From Chinchilla lanigera (taxonomy: Eukaryota > Chordata > Mammalia > Rodentia > Chinchillidae): a stretch of 64,000 bases of DNA. The stretch is taken from NCBI RefSeq assembly GCF_000276665.1, contig NW_004955434.1:21760859-21824858 (forward strand), read 5' to 3'. This document shows, piece after piece, positions 34,795-46,475 of the stretch (position 1 is the first letter of the stretch; every line of letters begins with the position of its first letter). The notes beneath the pieces are model-generated. The model searched no databases. It saw only the letters and a list, made by a program, of their open reading frames with translations, and had not been told where the DNA came from. Position numbers and translations under genes: made by a program.

Positions 34795-35396
34795 TAGGTG
34801 CCGGTCCTCCTGCTGAGCCCTGGGCTGTCCCGAGCTCCGCGTTCCTTTGCTGTCCTCCAGCCTGGAAGAGGACCTTTATTCTGACTGTTAGACTGGAACA
34901 GGTTGGATGGTTTGGTTCAAAGTGTTACTGGCCTCATTTTCAGCTGTGGTGCATCGTAGTGATCCAAAGCAAGCTCATCGGGAACGTCTCGGTGCAAATG
35001 AGCTGCTAGACTTTTCTGTAGAAAGGAAGGAAGGTAGATTTGTCCATATGACAGAAATAAAGGGAAAGTCGTAGAGAGGTCATTGCATTCGTAGAGGGAA
35101 GGACAAAGAGGAAGGAGGCAGAGAAAGTGCGTTTCTATGTACCGGGATACACTAACCTCAAGCAGACATCACTGAAGGTGAAACTCTCTGAGGCTTAGTG
35201 CCTCAAAGGGCTCAGGTAAAGCCCTTGCTACCGACGGGAACATTTTCCTTTGGGCAGTTGTATGTACATAGTTCAGGTTGATGCCAGACACACTGCAGTT
35301 AAGCGCTTGTGTATACAAGTTTGTCTTCTACCTCCAACTAAAATATGAGTAGTCACTACCCTTATTTTAATATCTGTTGAAAATATTTCTTTCTTT

Positions 35397-35645
35397 CTTT
35401 TTTTTTTTTTTTTTGCAGCCACCTTAAAACTGCATTTAGTCCCTTCCTTTCTCGTTGTGGACGTTGAGTGTCTTGGTTGAGGTCTTGGATCTGTTTCCCT
35501 GTGTGTGATAATTGCTCTGTGTAATGTGTTAAGTCAGCCTTCTCTCCTAGTTTAGGAAGAGATAGACATTTCTGCCCAAGTGCTTTACCTCTGGGGGTTG
35601 TTTTGATTGTCAGCAATAGCAGTCAGGCCCAGAGATGACCAAAGA
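35397..35645 (-). other. Possible small retrocopy with poly(A), origin unknown
   Basis: A run of 18 T (after TTTC repeats) at 35397-35414 directly precedes a minus-strand frame of about 75 residues rich in K, Q and T, with LTHYTEQLSHTGKQIQDLNQ. This looks like the end of an antisense retrocopy. I do not recognise the source and found no convincing target duplication. Confidence 0.35.
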
Positions 35646-37091
35646 GGTATTTGAGCTTGCTGCTGGCCAGGGATACATGTCAGGTCTCCTCCAGTTAGGT
35701 AGTGTCTTTGAGAAACCTGCAAGAACTGGGGATGTAAGAGATTCATTTCAGAAACAGGCTCAGATTGGTCCTAGAAGAATAACTGTCACAGCGAATCCTT
35801 CTGAATAAAAAGACAGTGTGTGAGAAATAGTTGAATAAAACCGTAAACAAAACAGACTCCCCAGAACCTGCCTGGCTGATTGTATCTGGTCCATCTGAGA
35901 AGAGCAGATCTAATCTAAACTGCACATCTCAGGCGCGAGGATATTTAGCTTTCTGGAGGAAGCCCCTTACTTCTGGGTAGTAATTTGGAATCTGTGATTG
36001 TAAAGAGATATACAGAGGGGGAATTTGTGGTCTTTAATAAACAGCCGGTCATCTTATCACCCAGCAAACGAGCGCTCTGCTTAGTGCTTCATGTCTAAAG
36101 TCATATATTTTCATCTCGCATGTTTTTCTCAGAGAAAGTTTTCACGAAAGCTCCATTGCTGTCTTCACATGGTCTCTCTTTCACTGATCTAAGGCTCTGC
36201 CATGACCAAAGGCTGAGGTGGATCCTCTTCTGTGGCTGTAGCGGCAGATTTGCTAGCGCTGAGCATGGTGTCGCCTGCAGCCACGTGGCATTTACCCTCC
36301 GTCTTCCTGCGGCTGGGCATCTCGAGAGTTTTCTCTGCCTGTCACCCTTGGCCCTTAGCCTTGCATTCTAGATCTCTAGTGATCTGCTCTCCTCCCTGTC
36401 TTTGTTCTGAAATTTCCCTCACTGGTTTCTAATGGCCCTTTCAAAAAACATCTAATTTTGGTCAGTTGACTTATATTTTATTGTAGAAAAATTGGAGAGT
36501 ACAAGCAAAAAAGGAAATAAATTAATCACTTATTAAACACAGCTAATATTCGGCAGCGATGCATGGTTCCTGGCACTAAGTGAAGGTGACAGAACAGGCC
36601 GTCTGATGTAATGACCTTTTGCTGTATGTTCTGTCAGGCTTTTGTTGTTTTTGCTGTCTTACCTTTATAAGAAACCTAGCTCTGTAGCATACATTTTTAT
36701 TCAAGTGAGGTTTTATTTTTTTCTTCAATGAGATTTTATTGTGCATCTTAGATATACATAACGATCACATTCACGATAGAGAATTCGTACCTGTACACAA
36801 CAGAACTTGATTCATTTTTTTGCTCTTCTCCTCCCCTCCCCTCAGTCCCTTCCTCCCCTCCCCACTTACAAAAGCTTTGTTTCCATTTTTACTTCTTTTC
36901 TCACAGCTTCGGCGGAATTTTGCTTTGTTTGTGAACTGTGCATCAGGGTCAAACTTGCCGTGGCCGTCTTTCCCACACGAACACGCATGTGGTTGTCTTT
37001 TCCAGAATCATGAGATGGATTAAATCCGAGAACTGAGGTACTACTCTACTGTGGTCCTCTTTCTCTGTAAATAAATACACATCTGGGTCTT

Positions 37092-37275
37092 GTCTTTTGT
37101 GGTACTGGGGACTGAATGTAGGGCCACGGTTCTGGGAAAGAAGTCCTCAGGCCAGCACCCTTCCTTGTTTGTGAAATGTCTTGCTAAAAGCTGCCCAGGT
37201 TTGGCTTGAAATTGGGACCCTCCTGCCTCAGCCTCCTAGAGGGCTGGGACTCAGGTGCGTGTCATCTCGCCCAGT
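37092..37275 (-). repeat. B1-dID dimeric SINE, decayed
   Basis: ggtactggggactgaatgtaggg (tRNA-derived part) is followed by an antisense B1-like half ending cctcagcctcctagagggctgggactcagg. Confidence 0.75.
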
Positions 37276-38159
37276 TTAGATTCTCACTTTTAGTAACATA
37301 CAGAATCCTAAGTTACTGGTATATTAAAGTTAGTCCCCTGAGTCTCTTTCTGAATGTGTAGACCGTGGTTTTTCACTGCTGTGAGCACTTCTTTGCGGAG
37401 TAGTCCTGTGTATTTTTGTGCGATCATTATTTCTGTAGGCTGCAGTAACAGCCTTTTAGCTTCCAACCTGACAGCCGCTGTCCAGGCGCAGGCATCCTTG
37501 CCGTGTCCGAGCGTCCGGCGCCCTCGCCCTCGCCCGCTGTCTCCCTGCCCTCCCTCCTGGTCCTGTGCGGGCCTGGCGGCTGCTCCCCACAGTCCCTGCC
37601 CTCCGAAGGCAGCTCTCCCCAGACCGTCTCCAGCCCTTCCTCTGTTCCTGAAGGTCTCACCACCCCCACTGCGGCTGGTCTCGGCGCTGCTCCCAGCCCC
37701 TCCGTCCTCCGCGCTGTCTCACGTTCCTGCTAGACTTCTGCCTCCCTCCCAGGCGCAGCCTGGGGTCCCCGCGCACGCCATGCCCTGCTGCCCGCCCCTC
37801 CTCACTCTGCCCCACCTCAGGTGCCCGGGCTGCTTTAATGGCGTCACTCTGCTCAGGCTTGAAGGCCCCGGTCACACCTCTCCTGCCACCCCCAGTGGCG
37901 GCTGAGACTCACAGGCTCCGTGTCCGTGCCGTCCCGTCCGCCCCTCCGCGCACGGCTGCTGTCCCTCCCCCTGCTTCCTCTGCCCGAGTTCTCTTCCCCG
38001 AGAGGCGTCTCTTTCACGTTGCTTCCTCATCCCTGTGCAGAGACCTTCAACGGCTCCTCCTCGTCCGGGCTGCTCTTGGAGCTTCTTCTGCGTCCGGCTC
38101 CGGTTGAGCGCCCCGCGGCCGGCTCCCTGCACTCGTGTCGTTAGTCCCGGCCTGTCCTC

Positions 38160-38410
38160 CCCTCCCTGGGCTGCCCTTCCCACCACTGCCCGCAGCCTTC
38201 CCTGCCCCGACAGTGCCCCTCCTGTGGCCCTTCCCCCTCCCCCGGGCACCTGTGCTCTTCTCTTCGGAGATGCTCTGTGCTTTTATATTTTATTTAGGAT
38301 ATTGTCCTTTCATAGCCGCATGTCTTTGTCTTCTTTTGTTCCTCTAACATGTGTTCTCCAAAGGCAGAAGTTACACTGTGTTGATCTGTGAATTTTCCAC
38401 AGTGCCATTA
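38160..38410 (+). mobile_element. LINE L2 3' end
   Basis: ccttccctgccccgacag...tgctctgtgcttttatattttattta...catgtgttctccaaaggcag...cacagtgcc follows the L2 3' order. The C-rich sequence before it (from about 37600) may be more L2. Confidence 0.6.
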
Positions 38411-38534
38411 CCTTTGAAAGTTCAAAAGCCTCTGTTTCCGCTTATTGTTTGCCAGGTACCCCTAACTTTTCCCGTTACAGAATCAAAGAGGCTCTTTGAG
38501 ACTCCATCATTCAGTGGAGGGCACAGAAGGAACT

Positions 38535-38735
38535 TGGCCTTGAGTTTGGGTCTTGGCTCTGCCTTCTCCTGGCCTCAAAACTCAAGGTGTTTTCTTCACT
38601 AGCTTGGGTCTCGTTGTCCCTGCCGTAAGTGGCTGATAATAACGCTCGGGTCGTGTAGAACTGCAGTGAGGACTGAATAACATACTTAGCCTGGTACCGT
38701 GTCTGTCACGCGGTCGATGCTCATCAAATGCGCCA
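38535..38735 (+). repeat. MIR SINE
   Basis: gtttgggtcttggctctgcc...tcttcactagc...gtgaggactgaataacatac...ctggtaccgtgtc...gatgctcatcaaa follows MIR from the middle to the 3' end. Confidence 0.75.
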
Positions 38736-39293
38736 TTCCTTACCCTTTTCTGCCGCTCTGTTCCGGCAAGGACAGAAGTCATCCTAAGGAGAGGTGCACG
38801 CCTCTTGCTGTTTCACTCCCTCTTCCAAGGATTCCAGCTTTGTTATCAGGGAATCCTCCCTCATGTGCCCGGGTGGAGATGGAGCTGACTGGTCCGCAGT
38901 GTTCATGGGCCTGCTGGGACTGGCGCCTGAGCGTTTGGCCCTGTTTCACCTTCCCTCTGACAGACCCTGGACATTAGTAGATCTTCGGGCTCTTAGGAAA
39001 GCACATTGTGCGTTGCCGGTGAAGACATCTGAAGGGGATTTTCATTTGTATCATTCAGCTCAGTGGAGGTGGCTTATGTTGGACGTGCAGTGAATAAACT
39101 GTTCTGGATTTAGTTGTGTTTCTTGAGAATTCATGATAGTGTAGTTTCACTTTAATTCTTGAGTCTGATTACATACTTCAGCTTGTAATTTCGTTAGAAA
39201 TAGCTTAAGGGAAAATGTTTGAAGTTCATGATACCTAATTGGGAGTCAAGTAGTTAGGGTTGCCTGTTACACAGTCTAAATAAATTATACTTT

Positions 39294-39395
39294 GCGGGCT
39301 GGGGATTTCACTCAGCGGCACAGCGCCTGCCTGGCAAGCACAAGGTTGTGAGTTTGATTCCCGGTACCGGAGAAACCCCCCCCAAAAAAATAAAT
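39294..39395 (+). repeat. ID-type SINE
   Basis: gggctggggatttcactcagcgg...attcccggtaccgg with C/A tail; 16-bp duplication aaataaattatacttt at 39278-39293 and 39396-39411. Confidence 0.96.
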
Positions 39396-40111
39396 AAATA
39401 AATTATACTTTCCAGTTATGATTTTTCAACAAGGACACATTTTCCTTTAGTACTCAAATCTTTGTAGATAATTATGAGGGAAGTAATTTCTGTTCCTGTT
39501 CAGAATCTTCTGCCTGGGAGAAGCTGGCTGTCACAAGGGCTGGCTGACCTTGATGAACACGCTCCAGTGCTGGGAGGTGGGCTCCCGCCCAGCGAGGACC
39601 AGCCTTTCCTCCCGTGTCCCCTCCATGCTGCTGTCCACATCGTGTCTGTAAGCTGGTGGCTGTGTTAGTGTCCCTCTTGGAAGGGGACGTCCTGCCAGCT
39701 GCAGACCCGCTGGGTGCCTCTCCCCCTCCAGGACCTGCAGCGCTCAGCCCGTCCCCAGCACTGTCCCTCACAGCCAGACTCCTCCAAAAGCTGGGTTGGC
39801 CCTCGCCTCTCAGCTGCTCTTCAGGCTACTCCATCTTGGCTTCTGCTCTCACTTAAAACCCAAAACTCCCCTGAGAACGTTGCAGGTCCGAGCTTCAGGC
39901 CGCGGTAACACAGGTGGTGTCCTCAGGTGGCCTGCGGCCCCGCCCTTGCAGCCCTCTTTCACGGGCTCGGGTGATCGGGTGACAGGGCCCGCCTGGTTTC
40001 CTGCCGCGCAGGTTCCCTCCGCAGCTTTCGTGCAGGGTCGCGAGGGTTTAGCCGCAGCCTCCGCTCGCCGTGGGCCGAGTGTGTGTGTGCCAGGGACGCG
40101 TTACGCCTGAC

Positions 40112-40378
40112 CACCAGGCTGATAGCGTTGGAGGTGGGGCAGTGACTAGGTCACGAGGGCAGAGCCCTCTTTAATGGGTCTCGTCCCCTGATAAAGGCCC
40201 CAGAGAGCTGCCTCCCCCTTCCAGCACGGAAGACACAGCGGAGGCCGTGACACCACCAGACACCGAGCTGCTCACGCCTTGGTGCTGGACTTCCCAGCCA
40301 CCTGACCATGAGAAATAACTTCGTTGTGTGTAAGCCACCCGGCCTGTGGAGTTTTGCTGCAACAGCCTGAGCAGGCTC
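40112..40378 (+). mobile_element. MaLR LTR (MLT1/MST-like)
   Basis: ggaggtggggcagtgactagg...gagggcagagccctc...gataaaggccccagagagc...cggaagacacagcgg...gaccatgagaaataac...gtaagccacccggcctgtgg...gcaacagcc follows the MaLR LTR consensus from near its start to its end. It includes a degenerate poly(A) signal. Confidence 0.87.
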
Positions 40379-42285
40379 AGAGCTGCTTTCCTCCTTTATC
40401 CTTCACCCTGAAAGATCTCATCTGCTGCCACGGCTTGGACCACTGTCCGCACGCAGGGGACCCCAGGCTTCTGTGCCCAGTGCCTTCTTCAGCTGCCCTC
40501 GTCCGACTGCTGGCCGGCCTCTCTGATTCCGCATGAGCATAGACGTCCAGCACTCCACTCGTCCAAAGCCAGGCTCCCGCGCTGCCTGCCCCACTCTGAT
40601 CCCCTTCGTAATATTTCTGGCTGCAGTGAAAGGAACAGCCTTCACGTCGCTGCTGAAGCCAGAAACCGGCTCCCCGCTCCGGCGTCCCATTTGATCTCAG
40701 TCATTTTCTCAGTGGACGTTGCGGTTAGGACGAAGTTCAGCAGGCCGACTCACCTGTCTGCCCCGTACAACCGCTGTCCCCCTCGTGGAGCTCCCCTCTG
40801 CCTGTCCTCTGCCGTCTGACTTCCACGTCCTCACAAGAGCCCAGACTTCAGCCCTGGCTCAGGCGCTCTGACCCTCGCTTGGCTACGTGCCGCTCATCCT
40901 CCAGTTCTGGGCTCCCGTCCGTGCTCTCTCGTCACCTTGAACTACTCTGTGTCACTGTCCTGGCCCTAACTACAGAGTTGCTTGTGTGACTGCCCCACTC
41001 CGGGCCTGCTGCTCCGCTGGACGCGGGCTGTGCCCAGCCGCCTCCCCTGGTCCAACGGGGAAAAAGAGAGAAGGCTGTTTCCCTGCTTCGATAAACTCCC
41101 CACCGAGGGGGCCTTGGCACCCGCATCTCCTCCCAGCGCCTTCCATTTGCCCTTCGCGTGACCCAAACCCGCGAGCCCGGATGTCCCCGTGCGCCTCCTT
41201 GGCCCGGAGAACACGGAGGAGGGACTCGGCTCTGCGATTCTCTTCAGCCTTCATTCCTGACGCTGGGCCTGGTCTTTTACATTTCCATCCTTTCCAAACC
41301 TGTCAGCCTGCAGAACACAGACCTCTATTCTGATTCTGGGTCATGACCTGGCGTTTGCTAAAATTCGTGGCAAGTCATTGCGAAGAGATTCGGCTGCATT
41401 TAAAATATTTTAAAATGTGCTTTTTCTGCTGGTAAGAGTGATTTTACTAAGAAAACACTTGGAGACTATAATAAAGGGGCAAGAAGAGAGGAAGTAGGCT
41501 TTTCTCAGACTTTTCCGTCCTATGATAGGGTCCTGTTGTGTGTATGATTTTTGCCCTGCCTTTTTAAAAAAGATGTTTTGATAAAGACCTAAGCATGATA
41601 CTAAAACCTAATGCAGGGGCAGGTGGAGCAGGTGTGGGGGTGATGCTGGGGAGTTGGGGAGAGTGTGACTCCTGGCGCGCTGAGCTGGTCTCACAGCATG
41701 GGGGACGCTGTGAAGCAAAGGAGGAAGTCGGGAGCGTTTCATCGGAAATAGGGGGAAGAGTGGCTCCTGAGTTTCCAGGGGGGTCCCGAGAAGGTGCCCG
41801 CGGAGGCCGTTTGTCAGAGGTGATTCACACAGCAAAGTCACAACCTGGGTGCGCCCGGGTATAGTCAGCCTGTGGGATTGCCAGGATAGCGGCCTAGCTA
41901 GTACTGATCCAGTGGGGAAACGAGTCCTGCGGCAGGGGTGCAAGGAAACAACAAAGGCGTTCTGGGGAAGAGGTGGTCCGGATGTTTGGTCACCCACTAA
42001 GGTGTCCTACCCCAGCTGGGCTTACTGGGCCAGGTGCTGCTAATGCGGTACCACCCTCAGTTACTGCGTTTCCCTTAGGGCGCCAGTGCGCCTGGCCATT
42101 GTCTCCAGCCGCGGCTCTGAGGACTCCTCTGTGCTAACTTGCTCGAGGGCCCAGTCCCGTTTGTGTCCCTTGGCTGCTGTAGTAGTGGTGGGGACCCGGG
42201 TGGCGCTGGGAGAGACAGATTTGGGATGGGGGAGGGACTGGCTGTGAAGTGTGCGAGAAAGGGTGAGACTGCAAGCAGGTGGGTT

Positions 42286-42351
42286 TGGGGCAGGTCTGGG
42301 GTGTCCACGTGCACGAGGGGGGCTGGTCTCTGATCTAGGGTGTCCACGTGC
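42286..42351. repeat. GC-rich minisatellite running into the gap
   Basis: The core gggtgtccacgtgc occurs twice, 43 bp apart, and each copy is preceded by a related ggtct-g sequence. The second copy is cut off by the N run, so the array is longer than what is visible. The core contains CACGTG. Confidence 0.65.
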
Positions 42352-43291
42352 NNNNNNNNNNNNNNNNNNNNNNNNNNNNNNNNNNNNNNNNNNNNNNNNN
42401 NNNNNNNNNNNNNNNNNNNNNNNNNNNNNNNNNNNNNNNNNNNNNNNNNNNNNNNNNNNNNNNNNNNNNNNNNNNNNNNNNNNNNNNNNNNNNNNNNNNN
42501 NNNNNNNNNNNNNNNNNNNNNNNNNNNNNNNNNNNNNNNNNNNNNNNNNNNNNNNNNNNNNNNNNNNNNNNNNNNNNNNNNNNNNNNNNNNNNNNNNNNN
42601 NNNNNNNNNNNNNNNNNNNNNNNNNNNNNNNNNNNNNNNNNNNNNNNNNNNNNNNNNNNNNNNNNNNNNNNNNNNNNNNNNNNNNNNNNNNNNNNNNNNN
42701 NNNNNNNNNNNNNNNNNNNNNNNNNNNNNNNNNNNNNNNNNNNNNNNNNNNNNNNNNNNNNNNNNNNNNNNNNNNNNNNNNNNNNNNNNNNNNNNNNNNN
42801 NNNNNNNNNNNNNNNNNNNNNNNNNNNNNNNNNNNNNNNNNNNNNNNNNNNNNNNNNNNNNNNNNNNNNNNNNNNNNNNNNNNNNNNNNNNNNNNNNNNN
42901 NNNNNNNNNNNNNNNNNNNNNNNNNNNNNNNNNNNNNNNNNNNNNNNNNNNNNNNNNNNNNNNNNNNNNNNNNNNNNNNNNNNNNNNNNNNNNNNNNNNN
43001 NNNNNNNNNNNNNNNNNNNNNNNNNNNNNNNNNNNNNNNNNNNNNNNNNNNNNNNNNNNNNNNNNNNNNNNNNNNNNNNNNNNNNNNNNNNNNNNNNNNN
43101 NNNNNNNNNNNNNNNNNNNNNNNNNNNNNNNNNNNNNNNNNNNNNNNNNNNNNNNNNNNNNNNNNNNNNNNNNNNNNNNNNNNNNNNNNNNNNNNNNNNN
43201 NNNNNNNNNNNNNNNNNNNNNNNNNNNNNNNNNNNNNNNNNNNNNNNNNNNNNNNNNNNNNNNNNNNNNNNNNNNNNNNNNNNNNNNNNNN
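42352..43291. other. Assembly gap (940 N) in ACER2 intron 4
   Basis: The run of N is preceded directly by a GC-rich tandem repeat (from about 42286), which probably caused the break. No ACER2 exon is missing here, because exons 4 and 5 join in phase. Confidence 0.99.
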
Positions 43292-43443
43292 GCACTTAGG
43301 AATTTGCTTCAGCGAGGCTGGAGGGTGGCAGTCTGGGTGGCGGGCAGGAGCCCAGGGCCAGGGGCTCAGGCAGATGGGGGGAGCCGGAGAGGGAGAAGGC
43401 TGTGGCCAGCACTGACAGCCGCTGCACTCTGCCTCCCGCACAG

Positions 43444-43581
43444 GTGTGACAACGTGCGCGTGTTTAAGCTGGGCCTCTTCTCCGGCCTCTGGTGGACGCT
43501 GGCCCTCTTCTGCTGGATCAGTGACCGGGCCTTCTGTGAGCTGCTGTCGTCCTTCCACTTCCCCTACCTGCACTGTGTGTG
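43444..43581 (+). CDS. ACER2: ACER2 coding exon 5 (residues 168-214), first His of the zinc-binding HxxxH
   Basis: The acceptor is ccgcacag and the donor is gtaagc. The exon encodes [17 protein letters not shown] and then the sixth membrane segment (about [18 protein letters not shown]), followed by FPYLHCV and two bases of a tryptophan codon. The histidine in LHC (His211) is the first ligand of the C-terminal HxxxH pair of alkaline ceramidases; the second lies at the start of exon 6. The exon begins only 152 bp after the second assembly gap, but both splice sites and the whole exon are sequenced. It is 138 bp, the same length as exon 4. Confidence 0.97.
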
Positions 43582-44864
43582 GTAAGCCCTCCCTGCGGGG
43601 GCGGGCACGGGTCTGCACTTGCTCGTGGGCTCAGGCTCGCTGCGGGGCACTGGCGGGCTCCGGACAGCGGGTGCAGAGCCAGGCGCCTCCTTCTGCTATT
43701 AGACACGTCAGGAGCAGCAGAAGCTTTGTAAAAAGGGGAATTGGCTCCCGCGAGCAGGCTTAGCCGGACAGAAAGGCCTGGTTGTTACACCTCAGGTCTG
43801 CAGTCTCGGCTCTGGCTCCACTATTAAAGCACAAAGAAGCTTGAAAGGGAATCTGCAACCTGAGTGCTGGCTGGGTTGTGGGGCTGGAGTTTGGGACCGA
43901 CGTGGGCAAGAGCTGGGCATGTCCTCAGGAGGAGCCGGGCCTCAGCGCTTGAGAGACCAGGTCATTACTTGCAGGACACGCTCCCCGGTTCTTTTTGTAG
44001 TTAGAGAAAACCAGGGAACTAAGTAATGGATCAATATTGCCCACCTGTGCACACAAAGACACGCCTGCGGTTCAGGGCAGCTGACTGCAGCATCTTTTGG
44101 GGGTGCTCAGGATGCAGTAAGTTAAAGAGGAAATCAGGTAACGGCGCCTCCTGCAGAGTCCTGGACTCAGAAGCCGGGGAGCAGCGAGGAATGACTGACG
44201 CTCTTCCTAGAAACGGCTTCAGCTCAGACCCAGGGGCCTCGTCCTCTCCCTGCTACTGCAGAAGACAGCAGGGGCAGCCGAGGTCCTGCGGCCCTGGTAC
44301 CACGAGAGTGTCTGGGGAAGACCCCTAGTGCTGAGGGTCTGGAGGCTTTGCTGGAGGTGCGGAAGCTTGGTGGGAAGTGGCCCGAAGATACCCAGTGTGA
44401 AAGATTTGACCTACATTTCCTTGCACAAATGAACTAGAGTTTGCACGTATTTGTCACGAAACCCAGGCTGTGCAAACGCAAATCCCAGGGACTTCCAGTA
44501 CTGCTTCCAGGAGACAAAACAGGACAAGTTGGGGTTTTCACTCTCAGGATCCATTGCTTGAAATTTCCTAGGTTTAACTTCAGTTCACACTAGTGAATTT
44601 GTGCATTTCACATACCTGTTGAGTTAGAATTTACAGATGCACAGATTTTTAAGTACGTACTTTGAGTTTGATGAATGTATACACCTATATAAATATGACT
44701 TTATTCAAGATGTATATTTTTATCAAAGTTACAGTAGCAATTTAAGTAAAATTCAAAATTTAGATTATATGATAACTTTGGCACAGACTTACTTGTTTAT
44801 GAATCTGGTGTTGTTATCTTGTTTTTCACAAGTGATGTATTTTTTCCTGCCACCTTTGCTTTAG

Positions 44865-45160
44865 TTAATTAGTTTATTAGGGTTCTCACATGAGAGAAAA
44901 CAACAATATTTAACTCTCTGAATCTGGCTTATTTTGCTTAACTTTACGGTCTCTAGCTCCACCCTTTTTCCTGCAGATGCCATAATTTCATTCTTTTTAT
45001 GCCAGAAAAATATTCATATTCATATTGAACATTCATACTGAAAATATTCAGTTCATGGGGTTCATACCCACTACGTTTTCCTTATCCACTCATCTGTCAC
45101 TGACAGGAGGCTGTTCCCACCGCGTAGCTGTTGTGAGTTGTGCGTTGTTATTATAGACGG
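44865..45160 (-). mobile_element. LINE-1 3' end, left part
   Basis: Antisense L1: ctggcttattttgcttaac, tccaccctttttcctgcagatg, tatccactcatctgtcactga, gctgttgtgagttgtgcgttg. It stops near 45160, where an LTR begins, and resumes at about 45752. Confidence 0.82.
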
Positions 45161-45163
45161 CCA

Positions 45164-45751
45164 TGTTAGATGGACGTTAAGGCAGACGTTAGGGGCCCTC
45201 CACAGGGTCAGTGCAGAGGATGAGGCCCACCTGAAGGTCAGGCTCAAGGGGCCCAGGCCTGCATGCCTCCCTAAGGGATAAGCAGCAACTTGAGATTACA
45301 CTGTAGTTAGTCCCACCTGGTCCGGTAAATCAAGACGCCCCGAGGGTGACATCTGAACCACGCTCCCCCCGCCAGGATGTTTTCTTTCTTTCTTTCTATG
45401 TTAGTCGTTACAGGTGAGCTTAGGCATCTGGTGCTCACCGAACGCCCTTGCTGCACACCTTACTTCCCTGTTGGATCGATATTAGCTAAGCAGCTACACT
45501 GTGATCTTACTGGTTGATGGTAGTTTGCCTCTTGTGTCCACCTCGTGGTTTTGCTCTATAAAACATTCTTGGAGAAATAGCCCTGGCGCCAACCCTTGTC
45601 AGGACCCTTCCTGTCTATCAGGAGCTTCCTCTTAATAAACCTTCCTACTTTACACCTCCGTTGCCCCTTGGAATTCATTTTCCGATATTTAGGAGACACG
45701 AACTTGGCACGTCTGATATCTAGTGGGTGGGAATTATTGTTCCCAGTCACA
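45164..45751 (+). mobile_element. ERV LTR nested in a LINE-1
   Basis: tgttagatgg at 45164 starts a 0.59-kb block containing a TATA box (ctctataaaa, about 45554), then cttcctcttaataaacc with the poly(A) signal at about 45635, then a U5-like region. The L1 sequence is interrupted exactly over this block. Terminal duplications are not exact, so the ends are approximate. Gammaretrovirus-type layout; no internal genes. Confidence 0.65.
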
Positions 45752-45869
45752 CTGTAAACATGGGTAAAGATATAAGTGATGTATGATTTAAATAAGAAAT
45801 TTAAATAATATAGAAATATGGAAAGTGGCTCTCATAGCTTCAGTTTCCCCTAAAAGAAAGATAATTGTT

Positions 45870-46035
45870 GCCGGGCATGGTGGCGCATGCCTGTAATCCC
45901 AGCACTTGGGAGGCTGAGGCAGGAGGATCGTTGTGAGTTCAAGACTAGCCTGGGCTACAAAGTGAGCTCAAGGCCAGCCTGAACTGCATAGTGAGACCCT
46001 GTCTCAAAAAGACAAAAAAAAACAAAAACAAAAAC
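45870..46035 (+). repeat. B1-like SINE, young
   Basis: gccgggcatggtggcgcatg to ccctgtctcaaaaagac with an A/C tail. The 13-bp duplication aaagataattgtt lies at 45857-45869 and 46036-46048. Confidence 0.97.
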
Positions 46036-46174
46036 AAAGATAATTGTTAATAGTCTGAAGTCTGTCCTTTCAGATTTTATTATGTATATATAATATATAT
46101 ATTTCTCTTCCACTTTTAAAAATGTTTTTATTTTTGATACATAATTGCACATATTTATGGGGTGTAGTGTGACA

Positions 46175-46208
46175 TTTCTCTCTCTCTATCTATATATAGA
46201 GAGAGAGA
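46175..46208. repeat. (TCTA)/(GA)-rich simple repeat, palindromic
   Basis: tctctctctctatct followed by tatatatagagagagaga forms a perfect-looking inverted repeat of about 15 bases per arm. Confidence 0.7.
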
Positions 46209-46389
46209 AAAACGTATAATGATCAGATTTGGATTATTGGCATATCCATTACCCCAGACATTATTTCTTTGTGTTGGGAACATTCAGAATCTTCTTTAAA
46301 AGCTATTTTGAGATATTCAGTTAATCTTCAAGCATAGTTATCCTTCTGTGACATAGAATGTTAATTTTTTTTCTTGAATCTTTCTACTT

Positions 46390-46475
46390 GTTTTTTTTTT
46401 TGGTGCTGGGAATCGAACTTGAGACCTTGCGTTGCCAGGCAGGCGCTGTGCCGCTGAGCTACATCCCTCGCCCAT
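46390..46475 (-). repeat. ID-type SINE
   Basis: T run, ggtgctgggaatcgaacttg, gccaggcaggcgctgtgccgc, gctacatccc. Confidence 0.92.

Noticed and set aside
37354..38391. Proline/serine-rich frames up to 183 codons in intron 4
   Set aside because: Base composition effect in C-rich DNA that partly belongs to an L2; no splice sites or domains support a gene.
40400..41340. Possible L2 in intron 4
   Set aside because: The C/T-rich composition resembles L2, but I could not align diagnostic blocks in order.
42075..43618. Long open frames across the second gap
   Set aside because: N-filled; only the short segment 43444-43581 in one of them is a real exon.
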